DNA of 64,000 bases from Cognataquiflexum rubidum (GCF_022538115.1 NZ_JAKZAL010000001.1:372001-436000); one strand, 5' to 3'. Numbered from the stretch's first letter, positions 22,205 to 31,781 are shown. Translations and numbers: made by a program. Notes: generated by a model not told the origin, from the sequence alone.

Positions 22205-24904
22205 CTACGACCCAATCTCCATTTCCAGATAGGATAACCTTCCAACCTGGTCCATGCCTTGGATGACGACTTTGTACCTTTGGACAATGTCAGAGTTGAA
22301 AAACTCAATATTGGCAGTATTTCCCTGCAACTTTATCTTGGGATTCCAATAGAGTGTGGATCGAAAATCAGGTTTTGCTATGGTCTCTGTATCGTATTTT
22401 GGCATATAAAATTCCTTAGGAGTCGAATACCCAGGAAACCTGATGTTGAAAATCCCTTCTCCTGTATCGACGATTCCGTTGCCCCGCTTGGTGTAAACCG
22501 CTATCACGCCTCCGGCACCTGCAGAACCAAACATGGCCAAGCTAGCCCCGTCTTTGAAAACATCAATTGCCGCCATGTCTCTTGGCGAAATCGCACTCAG
22601 AAACTGCGCATCTACGGGAACATTATCCAACAAAAATATAGGTGAAAGGGCATTCAATGACCCGGCACCCCTGATCGTGATAGTCGGTGAACCCATTGGA
22701 TTTGGTTTGACCTGCACGCCCGGGAATCTTCCCTGCAGCAATTGCCATATATCAAAATACCCTTCAAAACCTCCGATTTCAGCAGGAACAAGGGTCATAT
22801 CTCCTTTTCCATATACACGGGTAACTTCCTCATTTGCGACCTCATATTTTTGGGATTGAACCACAAATTCGTCAATCTCCACCAGGTCCATCTCATCAAA
22901 CGCCGCAGAAGCCTGTCTTCTTTTTTCTGCATTTACCAAGTAATCCCGCAATACAGGATTGACTTCAAAGCCCTTGGCCAAAGGCTTGAAACCTGTCCAT
23001 TTTTCGTATTTGGCTATCGGTGCATCCAAATCCAACTCCACAAATTCCTTCATTTTTTTGTCATTGATGGAAATGGTCAAAAGCGTGGTGTCAGAAAAAA
23101 TCATGTCATCAATGATGAATTTTCCTGTTTCATTGTACTGGATTGCGAGAAAATCTTCCTCTTTTCCTTTGCTGAATACATTGATCATCCCGCCGGTTAC
23201 CCCTTTTTTGTTGTTGGACTTTGGTTTGATAGTTCCGGTGATATTGATGCCCTGCTCGATGAAATTCGGGTTTTCGAACTTCCCTGCCATCACAGATTCC
23301 CAATTAAATCTCCTCCATCCATGGGTCAGCATGATCAGGTCAAGGCCCTCCACGTCTTTTTGATCTCCAAAAAAATGCTTGGCTGAAAGGATATTGCCCC
23401 GGAGTTCGGATTCCATTTTGAGGTAAGAAATAATATTGGATGAAAAATTATTTGAAAACTCATCTGCATCAGTGATGGATACAGAATAGGAACCCTTCTC
23501 AAATCCTTCCCCATCGAGGGTCAGTTGCCACGAGTTTTTTCCTCTTGGTTTTAATTCAACTTTCGATGCATCAAGATTGATCTTTCTTTCCGGTGTAGGA
23601 ATATAAACCAAACGCTCTGCCAAAGCAGTGCCACTAGGCTCGAAAATTGTCACCTGATTGATGCCCGGAGCAAGATTGGCCTTGTTGATACGGGCACCTG
23701 TAACACCGTTGGAAAGGTTGATCACCTGCATGTGGCCGATTCTGCCGCGTGCATGGACCACGAGCAAACCTTCCGCAGTAGGAGAAATCGTTTTGAAATC
23801 ATTGGCCTGTACCAACACGTTCAATAGGCCTTCCTTCGAATTGTCAACCGCCAGATTGATCCCCTGAACCTTTACCGCAGGAAGCTTTCTCTCAAAAACA
23901 GCCTCATTTGCGGTAATCTTGGAGACATAATTTTGACCCTCTTTGGGAGTAAAACTGAAAGCTCCCAAGCCCCACTCATTGGTAGAAAAATTGATTTCTT
24001 CTTCACCGTTATTGATTTTTCCTGTTAGCTGTACCGGAGAACCATCAGGATAAACAGCCCTGACAGCCACTTTATTGTTGAATCCGGAAATCAGGTCTCC
24101 ACCTTCCGGCAAGAACTGAATGTCTATACTCCCCGAAGGAAAAGGTAAAATGAATTTTCTGGCGATGCCGTATTCCTCATTTTCATTCCATGTCAAAACC
24201 AATTCGGTAACATTTTCCAAGGCTGAAAGCGGTAATGTAATTTCAATAGAACTTGCTCCATTGGCATCCAACAAGACCGAACCTTCTTTGATTGTTTTCC
24301 CTGCGCCTACAATTGCGTAGGTAAGTTTTTCTCCTTTCAGAGGTGCTAAGTTGCGGTCAACAGCATTGATTTTTGCCTGATATTGGATGTCGTTTCCGGT
24401 TTCCTTTTTTTCAAAAACAACTGTTGGCTGAAAGCGTAAGTTGTAAGGCTCAAAAATTTCAATATTTGTATTGAATACTGATTCAGCACCAAAACCTTTG
24501 GACCAATGTGAATAGGCCTTGATGTGGTAAATACCCTCTTTGGTAAAGTTGTCAAGTTTAAAATCCCCGCTTCCCTGACCATCTTCGATTTTGACAGTCC
24601 TTTGTTGGAGGAGATTCCCTTCATTATCCAACAAATCCACATAGACCGTCTTGCTCAAAGGCGATGGCAGGTCCGGACTTCCGGCAGTGACATAGGCCGA
24701 AAACCACACATTATCACCGGCGGCATAGATGTTTTTGTCCAAGTGAACAAAAACTTTTTCTTCCGGAAAATCATTGACATAACTCTCTGTCATGCTAATG
24801 ATTTTCTCGGAAAGTTCCTTGATGCTTGATTGGTTTTGGAAAGAAGAAAGGAAATATAAAAAAGGGAGGATCAAAAAGGGAAGGATGTACTTAACTCGAC
24901 TCAT
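22205..24904 (-). CDS. MG2-domain protein with TonB receptor plug domain but no barrel
   Basis: 899-residue exported protein from the ATG at 24904; an upstream ATG would add 13 residues before the signal peptide. The N-terminal part has a macroglobulin MG2-like domain (KVFVHLDKNIYAAGDNVWF, about 45-140), then further Ig-like regions. Near residues 690-790 there is a TonB-dependent receptor plug domain (LLQGRFPGVQV, TITIRGAGSL, IDVFKDGASLAMFG) followed by only about 100 residues, too few for a 22-strand barrel. Such barrel-less MG2-plug proteins recur in Bacteroidota; they may dock with a partner at the outer membrane. Function is unknown. Confidence 0.8.
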   Translation of the reverse strand: MSRVKYILPFLILPFLYFLSSFQNQSSIKELSEKIISMTESYVNDFPEEKVFVHLDKNIYAAGDNVWFSAYVTAGSPDLPSPLSKTVYVDLLDNEGNLLQQRTVKIEDGQGSGDFKLDNFTKEGIYHIKAYSHWSKGFGAESVFNTNIEIFEPYNLRFQPTVVFEKKETGNDIQYQAKINAVDRNLAPLKGEKLTYAIVGAGKTIKEGSVLLDANGASSIEITLPLSALENVTELVLTWNENEEYGIARKFILPFPSGSIDIQFLPEGGDLISGFNNKVAVRAVYPDGSPVQLTGKINNGEEEINFSTNEWGLGAFSFTPKEGQNYVSKITANEAVFERKLPAVKVQGINLAVDNSKEGLLNVLVQANDFKTISPTAEGLLVVHARGRIGHMQVINLSNGVTGARINKANLAPGINQVTIFEPSGTALAERLVYIPTPERKINLDASKVELKPRGKNSWQLTLDGEGFEKGSYSVSITDADEFSNNFSSNIISYLKMESELRGNILSAKHFFGDQKDVEGLDLIMLTHGWRRFNWESVMAGKFENPNFIEQGINITGTIKPKSNNKKGVTGGMINVFSKGKEEDFLAIQYNETGKFIIDDMIFSDTTLLTISINDKKMKEFVELDLDAPIAKYEKWTGFKPLAKGFEVNPVLRDYLVNAEKRRQASAAFDEMDLVEIDEFVVQSQKYEVANEEVTRVYGKGDMTLVPAEIGGFEGYFDIWQLLQGRFPGVQVKPNPMGSPTITIRGAGSLNALSPIFLLDNVPVDAQFLSAISPRDMAAIDVFKDGASLAMFGSAGAGGVIAVYTKRGNGIVDTGEGIFNIRFPGYSTPKEFYMPKYDTETIAKPDFRSTLYWNPKIKLQGNTANIEFFNSDIVQRYKVVIQGMDQVGRLSYLEMEIGS

Positions 24905-25253
24905 TATTATTTGGGGTTTTGGGGTAAAAAAAACAAATGTCATTACCCATTACGTGGGGATGATGACAAAGTTTATTTTAAAATGAAATTTAGTTTCAAT
25001 GTTAGGAAAATATTTTCCTTCTTTCTTATTTTCAATAAAATAAACAATGTATGCACACAATTATGCCAGTAGATTGGATATCCATTTAAATTTTTGTCTG
25101 CAGACTGAAATATCCGGTACATCGGTCTTCCGACTTCCGTCTTCCGTCCCCATGAAGAAGAATATAGGGTTACTGGCAAAGAAGCGTATTTCCATGAATA
25201 AACTGTAAGTGATATATAATCACCCTAAGAAGAGAGCGGTTTTAAGGAAAAGT
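24905..25253. other. Intergenic region holding a dispersed repeat
   Basis: 349 bp between the MG2/plug gene and rlmN. The right half (25048-25195) is the dispersed repeat also present at 36845-36993. Near the MG2/plug start, TAAACTTTG resembles a -7 box with one mismatch. Confidence 0.6.
25048..25195 (+). repeat. Dispersed 148-bp intergenic repeat, copy A
   Basis: Aligns almost without gaps to 36845-36993. Shared blocks include ATGCCAGTA, GGTACATCGGTCTTCCGACT and AGAAGCG in the same order and spacing; the flanks are diverged. Confidence 0.75.
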
Positions 25254-26318
25254 TCAAGATTCCAACTGAGCAACTTCGTTTTTATTGGCCAATTGACCGC
25301 AGGCGGCATCGATGTCCTGACCGCGGGATTTGCGGACTTTGGCGACGATACCATTGTTTTCCAATATCCTGACATACATTTCCACGGCATCTTTGGATGC
25401 CTGACGGAATTCCCCTTCATCGATCGGATTGTATTGGATGATGTTGACTTTGGAAGGAATGATTTTGCAGAATTTGGCCAAGGCCCGGGCATGTTCCTCG
25501 TTGTCATTGATGCCATCCCAAATCACATATTCATAAGTGACTTTCCTCTTGGTTTTTTGGTACCAATATTTCAAAGCTTCCGCCAAGTCCTCCAAAGGAT
25601 TGACATCATTGATCGGCATCAGGCGGCTACGGGTTTCGTTGATGGCAGAATGCAGCGAAATGGCAAGATTAAACTTGACTTCATCATCGGCCATTTTCTT
25701 GATCATTTTGGGAATGCCGACTGTCGAAAGCGTAATCCTCCTCGCCGCCATTCCAAGACCTTCGGGTGAGGTGATTTTGTCGATGGCTTCGATGACATTG
25801 GCATAATTAAGTAGCGGTTCGCCCATTCCCATAAAGACAATATTGGTCAGGGGTCGGTTGAAATAGGTTTCCGCTTCTTCTTTGATAGCGACGACCTGAT
25901 CGTATATTTCATCCGGGTTGAGGTTGCGCATGCGCTTCAGCCGGGCAGTGGCGCAGAAGTTACAGTCGAGGCTGCAACCTACCTGCGAGGAAACACAAGC
26001 CGTAATCCGCTTGGAAGTGGGAATCAGGACAGATTCTACGATTTTGCTGTCAAAGAGCTTGACTGCATTTTTGATCGTGCCATCTGCTGAGTGCTGCATC
26101 AGGTCGACGTGGATATGGTTGATGATAAAGTTGGCTTTAAGCATTTCCCTGGTTTCCTTGGAGATGTTGCTCATGTCATCAAAGTTTTTAAGAGACTTGT
26201 TCCAAAGCCATTCATACACCTGCTTGGCGCGGAACTTCTTTTCCCCCTTGTCGATAAAAAATTCCTCCAACTGCTCCAAGGTGAATTTTCTGATGTCTTT
26301 CTTTGCCGTACTGTCCAT
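25254..26318 (-). CDS. rlmN: 23S rRNA (adenine(2503)-C(2))-methyltransferase RlmN
   Basis: 354-residue radical SAM methyltransferase modifying A2503 of 23S rRNA and A37 of some tRNAs. The cluster motif C-x3-C-x2-C is seen as CSLDCNFC, and FMGMGEPLLNY is the SAM-binding GEP region. SCACGQL-like C-terminal Cys appears in DIDAACGQLA, the residue that resolves the methyl-protein intermediate. The start codon lies five bases after an exact -7 box (TACCTTTG), suggesting a leaderless transcript. The gene stands alone between repeat-rich intergenic regions. Confidence 0.95.
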   Translation of the reverse strand: MDSTAKKDIRKFTLEQLEEFFIDKGEKKFRAKQVYEWLWNKSLKNFDDMSNISKETREMLKANFIINHIHVDLMQHSADGTIKNAVKLFDSKIVESVLIPTSKRITACVSSQVGCSLDCNFCATARLKRMRNLNPDEIYDQVVAIKEEAETYFNRPLTNIVFMGMGEPLLNYANVIEAIDKITSPEGLGMAARRITLSTVGIPKMIKKMADDEVKFNLAISLHSAINETRSRLMPINDVNPLEDLAEALKYWYQKTKRKVTYEYVIWDGINDNEEHARALAKFCKIIPSKVNIIQYNPIDEGEFRQASKDAVEMYVRILENNGIVAKVRKSRGQDIDAACGQLANKNEVAQLES

Positions 26319-26593
26319 GCTGCAAAGGTAAGGATTGGAAGATTGGAAAATTATAAAATTATAAAATTGAAAAATTAGGATTTAAGGTTTGAAAGTTATA
26401 AGGTTAGGAAGTTGGGAGGTTGGGAAGGTTGGAAGGTTGGAAATATGATACCTTTATTCAGAAAATTTCATTCCAAATTGATGTTTTTTCCTTTACTGAC
26501 TCTGTTTATCCAGAGATTTAGAAAAAATGAAAAATTAGGACTGGAATATCAATCAATATCCAATCCTAATTTGTAGAAAATAACAAATCCTTA
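26319..26593. repeat. Degenerate A/T- and G-rich repeats upstream of rlmN
   Basis: 275 bp with no gene. Units of ATTGGAA, AAAATTATAA and GGTTGGAA follow one another (26331-26445), similar in style to the tracts at 8697-8780 and at the window end. Confidence 0.6.
26323..26330 (-). promoter_or_regulatory. -7 box abutting the rlmN start codon
   Basis: TACCTTTG on the minus strand ends four bases before the rlmN ATG (26318), so transcription should start at or beside the start codon. Confidence 0.55.
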
Positions 26594-27535
26594 TCACCCC
26601 TTCATCAAATCCCTCAACTCCGTCATGGTATTTCTGATATCGACGATGCTTTCCCATTCACGGTCTTTTTCGCCATGCTCGATGCCAACATAGCCATGGT
26701 AACCATGGGAAAGGACGATTTTCATCATCCTGCTGTAATCAAGTGCATGTTCTTTTCCTCGGTCATCCCACACGGTAGGCTTCAGACTTACGCCCTTTGC
26801 AGTAGGCATCAGTTCGTCGACTCCCCTGTAGGAATCATAGGAAACAATCCTTTTATCATCACCATGAATCCTGAAATTGCCAAAATCAGGCAAGGTCCCT
26901 GCCCTTCTATGGGAGGTCTGTTTGATCAATTCGGCAAGCCATTTGGCATTGCTGGAGAATCCTCCATGGTTTTCGATCACGACATTGATGTCAAATTCAT
27001 CGGCAAACTCACACAATTGCCTCAATCCTGAACTGCAGACATCAATCGCCTGCTGTTCAGCTTTTGGATCCTCGCTCCATGGTACTGCTGTGTAGGCATT
27101 GACACGGATCGAATGGCATCCCAAAAACTTGGCGGCCTCCACCCATTTTTTGTGGTTCTCGACTGTCTGCTTGCGCTCTTCGGACGTGGCTGCACCCAGC
27201 ATTCCCTCCCTGTCACACATGATCAAAACCGAAGTGACTCCCTCGCCTTCAGCCCGGGTTTTCATTTCCCTGAGGTAATTCATGTCTTTGGCTTTGTCCA
27301 TAAAGAACTGGTTGACATATTCCACCGCATCGATGCCATGTTTCTTGGATAGCATGGCAAAATCAAGGTGGTCCATCTTTCCTGCGAAAAGCAACCTGTT
27401 TACTGACCATTCGGCAAGTGAAATCTTGAATAAAGGATCTTCGTTTTTCATAGAAAATGCAAATTGGGGAAGGCCAAAAGTCAGTGCTGCAGCAGCGACT
27501 CCTGTTTTTTTGATGAAATTTCGTCTATCATTCAT
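26594..27535 (-). CDS. Tat-exported sugar phosphate isomerase/epimerase family protein
   Basis: 313-residue TIM-barrel protein of the xylose isomerase-like (AP endonuclease 2) superfamily. The chosen start gives a twin-arginine signal (DRRNFIKKTGVAAAALTFG); a start 39 bp upstream would only lengthen it. Conserved metal-binding candidates are in VVIENHGG and VGIEHGEKD. A Tat signal means it is folded in the cytoplasm and exported with its metal. It lies 175 bp downstream of the Tat-exported Gfo/Idh/MocA gene on the same strand, which suggests a joint sugar-modifying pathway in the periplasm. Confidence 0.87.
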   Translation of the reverse strand: MNDRRNFIKKTGVAAAALTFGLPQFAFSMKNEDPLFKISLAEWSVNRLLFAGKMDHLDFAMLSKKHGIDAVEYVNQFFMDKAKDMNYLREMKTRAEGEGVTSVLIMCDREGMLGAATSEERKQTVENHKKWVEAAKFLGCHSIRVNAYTAVPWSEDPKAEQQAIDVCSSGLRQLCEFADEFDINVVIENHGGFSSNAKWLAELIKQTSHRRAGTLPDFGNFRIHGDDKRIVSYDSYRGVDELMPTAKGVSLKPTVWDDRGKEHALDYSRMMKIVLSHGYHGYVGIEHGEKDREWESIVDIRNTMTELRDLMKG

Positions 27536-27616
27536 GTTTTGGAAGGGTTGGTTAAAAGTTAATTCTTTAGACACTCAAATCGGACCTATAAGCCGGAAAT
27601 TCTGATCCAAAACAGT

Positions 27617-27652
27617 TGGAAGTCGGAAGACGGAAGACGGAAGACCGATGTC
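27617..27652 (-). repeat. Core of the dispersed repeat, partial copy C
   Basis: On the minus strand this reads GACATCGGTCTTCCG followed by three TCTTCCG/ACTTCC units, the same core as in the two 148-bp repeats. It lies between the two Tat-exported sugar enzyme genes. Confidence 0.6.
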
Positions 27653-27710
27653 AGCGACTTTTTAGCATTGAACCATGAATCTTTTTTCATTTACTTTTTA
27701 ATATATGAAA

Positions 27711-29225
27711 TCAGATTTCCCAACCGGGTCTGTAGTCACGTGTCAGGAATTTATTGGCATTTTCATCATTGGTAATTTTCAGGGCAGCGGCGTCAAAGTC
27801 CACTTTTTTATTTGCCCGCAAAGCTACTGCCCCGAGATTGATGGTATCGGTGATGGTTTGGGCACGGATAAAACTTCCGGGAGTTTGTTGGCCCGACAGG
27901 ATGGCTTCGACCCAAGCGTCAGTATTCCGCACAACCGCCCTTGAATCTATCCGCTCCGAAGCAGGTCTTTGGCTCATTTTGCTTTCAGGAAGCAGCACGG
28001 GATTTTCACCCCGGAAACCTCCAAGGATTTTACCTTTTGTCCCCACAAGCATCAAACCTTCTTCAGGAGTATCCCTGCCATCCATTTCTAGTTCCTCGCA
28101 TGCAAATGGCTTCATCCCCCCATCATACCAAAACAGGTCAAATGCCGGCAGAGATGCCTGCTCAGGAAACTTCCATTTGATCATACTGCTCGCGGGAAAT
28201 GCGACATCGTTTTTGACCCATTGATAGACTTGGTTGATTTCCTCGCGGGAAGTGGTACCAAAAGCCCTTGCACTCAAAGGGGATTTGGTGATCCCCAAAG
28301 TCTCAAAAAGCGGAAACAAACTGTAATGTCCCATGTCCGCCACTGAACCTCCACCAAACTCATACCATCCACGGAAGACATTGTGGGTATAGTTGGGATG
28401 ATAGGGCATGTCGGGTACAGGCCCGAGCCACAGGTCCCAATTGAATCCTGCGGGAATTGTCATCGGTTCGGTCGGTCTTTTGGTCCACTGTTGCCACACC
28501 GGGCGGTAAGACCAATTGTGGATTTCGGTCAGTTCGCCGATCAGACCTTCATCCATCCAAGCTTTCATCTGTCGGTATTCGGGCCGGTCTGACCACGCCA
28601 AAAGATGCGTAATCACCTTGGATTCTTTTGCTTTTTCGATGACTTTTCTTCCTTCCAATAGTCGGTTAGAAATGGGTTTGTGGGTCACCACATGGATTCC
28701 CTGAGCCATAGCAGCCAAAGCAATCGGAGCATGGGTATGGTCGGGGGTCATGATTTTGACGGCATCGATCCCTTTTTCTTTGGCAAACATGTCCCTGAAA
28801 TCTTCATAGGAGGCACAGCCTTTGTATTTTTTGGCAGGTTTGTTTTTGCCATAATATTGCTCCACATAAGCCTGTCCGACATCCCGGCCTCCGGGGATTC
28901 CGGGAACATTGTCCCACCACGAGTCATCTCCCAAGACTTTGCGGATGTCATTGCGGATGCCATTGGCGGACCAATCTATATAGTCGGTGCTGTATTTGTT
29001 GGAATCACAGACTGCCACCACCCTGACTTTTGGGTTTTGGAGCAAATCTCCCATTTCACGCAGGCCTTGGGTGCCGCAGCCAATGTTGGCCACGGTAATC
29101 TGATCAGAGGGAGGAATTTTGCCGCTTCCGGCGATGACATGGGATGGGACGATGGAGATGGTCGCTGCGACTGCGGCAGCTGAACCGATAAATTCTCTCC
29201 GGTTGATCTTATTCGATTGATCCAT
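27711..29225 (-). CDS. Tat-exported Gfo/Idh/MocA family oxidoreductase
   Basis: 504-residue NAD(P)-dependent oxidoreductase family protein. The twin-arginine signal is NRREFIGSAAAVAATI, and the start at 29225 places it at the N-terminus. A Rossmann motif follows (VANIGCGTQGLREMG), then VVAVCDSN, and the dehydrogenase signature HKP in VVTHKPISN with the catalytic-type Lys. The C-terminal domain is that of large, often periplasmic, Bacteroidota members. Such exported enzymes keep their cofactor tightly bound and oxidise or epimerise sugars or glycosides. The neighbouring Tat-exported isomerase supports a shared pathway. The substrate is not known. Confidence 0.9.
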   Translation of the reverse strand: MDQSNKINRREFIGSAAAVAATISIVPSHVIAGSGKIPPSDQITVANIGCGTQGLREMGDLLQNPKVRVVAVCDSNKYSTDYIDWSANGIRNDIRKVLGDDSWWDNVPGIPGGRDVGQAYVEQYYGKNKPAKKYKGCASYEDFRDMFAKEKGIDAVKIMTPDHTHAPIALAAMAQGIHVVTHKPISNRLLEGRKVIEKAKESKVITHLLAWSDRPEYRQMKAWMDEGLIGELTEIHNWSYRPVWQQWTKRPTEPMTIPAGFNWDLWLGPVPDMPYHPNYTHNVFRGWYEFGGGSVADMGHYSLFPLFETLGITKSPLSARAFGTTSREEINQVYQWVKNDVAFPASSMIKWKFPEQASLPAFDLFWYDGGMKPFACEELEMDGRDTPEEGLMLVGTKGKILGGFRGENPVLLPESKMSQRPASERIDSRAVVRNTDAWVEAILSGQQTPGSFIRAQTITDTINLGAVALRANKKVDFDAAALKITNDENANKFLTRDYRPGWEI

Positions 29226-29467
29226 TGGGCTTACGATATTGAAGGTCAATAAATTACCCAAAAAGAACCGAAATTACAATCTTCCTTTTTTTGATGAACT
29301 TTGAAATCCGAAATCAAAAAGGGTTTAGAAGGAAAAACTCATTTAATCTTCGAATCAGCCATAACGAATTCTCCCTTAAACCAAACAAATTTGAATCAAT
29401 TTTTAATAAAGCTGGCGATTAAAATCCAACCTTACAGGATGGTTTTGGGTAGGAGTTTACACATTTC

Positions 29468-29842
29468 TTAATAATAGAAGTTGGCGCAAAATTCAAGCTG
29501 AGTACCGGAATTTCCATTGACTTCGAGAATCATCGGATTGCCATACCAGTCTCCCTTGTGGATCAAACTATCATAAATCCCGGGGGGAAGTTGTAGATTT
29601 TTCACACCTTTAATCTTAACCAAAACCGTTTCAGATACCTCTCCTTTCATTCGAAGTTCTGTGGAATAAATCCGATTCCTTTCGGGATAATTTATAACCA
29701 AGGTGTCGACCTTAATTTTATCAGACATGAAAGTAAATGTTTTGCAAACCTCCTTTGCCCCCATTCCACAGGAACTAAGAAAAAAGAGCGCACAAAGTGC
29801 AAATGCTATCTTCCATGCAATTTTCTGAGCCAATGAGTCCAT
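29468..29842 (-). CDS. Small hypothetical lipoprotein
   Basis: 124 residues with a signal ending at FFLSSC (Cys 25). The rest contains beta-strand-like segments and three further Cys. No family was recognised. It is monocistronic by spacing, with 81 bp to the upstream gene. Confidence 0.55.
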   Translation of the reverse strand: MDSLAQKIAWKIAFALCALFFLSSCGMGAKEVCKTFTFMSDKIKVDTLVINYPERNRIYSTELRMKGEVSETVLVKIKGVKNLQLPPGIYDSLIHKGDWYGNPMILEVNGNSGTQLEFCANFYY

Positions 29843-29923
29843 CTTGATTTGGGTTATAAATTTGTTGTCCTGCTTTAATTATTGCGTTAAAAATGGCTGA
29901 TTGTAATTCATGCCTAATATTGC

Positions 29924-30526
29924 TTAAAGCGCAACTGGTTCATAAATGAAAATCAATTGGAACAAATCAAGTTTCGGATAAAATTCCTCTTGAATCATGA
30001 TATTCTCCACTTTAAAATGAGCCGTGAATGGGTCCAGTTTTTCAAATCTAGGAAACCATCTTTTCATTTGTTTTTCAACCTCCAAAGTGGCTTCTACATG
30101 CCCCTCTGAAAAAGGGAAATAGCTTATTCTTGAATCGACTTTTTCAATAATTTTCGAATAATCCCGAAAGTCTTTTAAATAATACCTAATCGGAATTGCT
30201 GCTTCTTGGGAAAAGGAATAGTAGTAAAACCCGTAATATTCACCCAAAGTGCTTAGGCAGATTACCAAGCTGTCCTTACTTTTTTTCAGATTTATTTCTG
30301 TTCGGAGGCTGTAAGGATTAGCCAAGGCAGACCGATTAATTACCTTTCCGCATATTGAATTTTCTTCAAGTGATTCTGAGAATTTGTTCCAATCCTCTTC
30401 AAGAGATTGAATATTTTCAATTAGTTCAAACCACTTTTTATCAGGTAATTTCAAAAAATCATCTTCACCGATTTCAGAAAAAAATTGGTGAAGCCGTGGA
30501 ATGGAAAAAATATTAAAGTCTCGCAT
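29924..30526 (-). CDS. Hypothetical cytoplasmic protein
   Basis: 200 residues with no signal or membrane segment. It is rich in aromatic and acidic residues (YYGFYYYSFSQEAAIPIRYY), and its codon use appears more A/T-rich than neighbouring enzymes. The size and composition resemble immunity or barnase-inhibitor-like orphan proteins, but no motif proves it. No family recognised. Confidence 0.55.
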   Translation of the reverse strand: MRDFNIFSIPRLHQFFSEIGEDDFLKLPDKKWFELIENIQSLEEDWNKFSESLEENSICGKVINRSALANPYSLRTEINLKKSKDSLVICLSTLGEYYGFYYYSFSQEAAIPIRYYLKDFRDYSKIIEKVDSRISYFPFSEGHVEATLEVEKQMKRWFPRFEKLDPFTAHFKVENIMIQEEFYPKLDLFQLIFIYEPVAL

Positions 30527-30626
30527 AAAGCCACTATTGGAGCAAAACCCTATCTACCAAAAATGGGGTTTTATTTACTCTTAAAGAAACTGAAAATTTT
30601 CACTTAAAAATCATTAAAATGAATCT

Positions 30627-31781
30627 TTAAATTCTTGAACCCTCCAAAGAATTAATTTTCAACTCTTTAAATTTCCCCTTCAAGCCAAACAAAGGCCTGA
30701 CCCAATTCCATCTCCTGATGCCGAATTCGTAAATCAGCCAAGCTATTCCAAAAGTTCCAAGAGCCATCAGGGAAAATTTCACAAAAAGTCCCAAGTCTAC
30801 ATACATCAGGTAGTATCCCAATGTGACCGTGATAGTTTGATGGAGGATGTAAAACGGATAAACCGCTTCATTGGCATAAGTAAGTTGTGCACTTGGCTTG
30901 TTGAGGTAAGCGGCAGCGTACCCAAACAACACCAAAATCCAAGCCCAAAGATTGACGACTTTGAAACCTGCTTCGATAAAATGGACCAATGTCGAATCTT
31001 CATGAAGCTGCCTCAAACCCACCATCAGCGTAAATCCGACCAATCCCAGATACAGGTACTTGCGACGGTTTTCCAGAACTGTTTTCCAAAAAATCTCCCT
31101 GACTGATATCAGCAAAAAACCATAGAAAAAGAAAGTGATGAAATTGATGATATTGAACCAATCCCCGACCAAAGCATGGGTGGATTCAAAAAATGGTTCG
31201 ACCAAAGATTCCCAGATGTAAAGCGGTATGACCAGCCAAAACAGACCTAATGGTGTTGCCGCCAACTTCCGCATTCCTCTCAGAATCCCCGCCTGTGGAT
31301 GGTCCCTGAGGTACAAAAATACCGGAATCAAAACCAAAGAAAACAACAATAAATAAGGCAAAAACCAAAGGTGGTGCCAGGAAAAATTTCCTTCAGGATA
31401 TACTCCGACAAATGCTTCCGATGGCCAAAAGTCGAAATACCCACCGCTGAACTGCCCTCTATCCAATCGCTCAAAATATACCTGTGGCGGCACAATCAGG
31501 ATAATTCCGGCAATCAGTGGAATCAGCAACCTTGCGATTCTTTCTTTGGCAAAAGCGCCGCCGCTTCTCTTTGAAAGTGCGTAAAATGTTCCCATTCCCG
31601 AAATCACAAATAGGATGGGCAGACGCCATTGGTTTACGAAAAGCATCGGCCAACGGAGGTTAGGGTAGATGATGTCATTTTTGATATGCCAACCCCAAGG
31701 AACGAAAAACATCCCCACATGGTAAAATATCAGCAATCCGAAAACGATGACCCGTAGCCAGTCTAAGTCCTGTCTTCGCAT
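30627..31781 (-). CDS. Acyltransferase 3 family integral membrane protein
   Basis: 384-residue protein with about ten membrane helices. It begins RRQDLDWLRVIVFGLLIFYH, with the family's conserved N-terminal Arg and the His in FYHVGMF, the likely catalytic residue. The family transfers acyl groups to sugars, glucans or other cell-surface molecules; OpgC-type members are the closest in style. The start is directly before this motif. No partner enzyme lies next to it, so the acceptor is unknown. Confidence 0.88.
   Translation of the reverse strand: MRRQDLDWLRVIVFGLLIFYHVGMFFVPWGWHIKNDIIYPNLRWPMLFVNQWRLPILFVISGMGTFYALSKRSGGAFAKERIARLLIPLIAGIILIVPPQVYFERLDRGQFSGGYFDFWPSEAFVGVYPEGNFSWHHLWFLPYLLLFSLVLIPVFLYLRDHPQAGILRGMRKLAATPLGLFWLVIPLYIWESLVEPFFESTHALVGDWFNIINFITFFFYGFLLISVREIFWKTVLENRRKYLYLGLVGFTLMVGLRQLHEDSTLVHFIEAGFKVVNLWAWILVLFGYAAAYLNKPSAQLTYANEAVYPFYILHQTITVTLGYYLMYVDLGLFVKFSLMALGTFGIAWLIYEFGIRRWNWVRPLFGLKGKFKELKINSLEGSRI

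Noticed and set aside
27711-28224. Plus-strand frames opposite the Gfo/Idh/MocA gene
   Set aside because: They lie wholly within the minus-strand enzyme, which has a Tat signal and family motifs.
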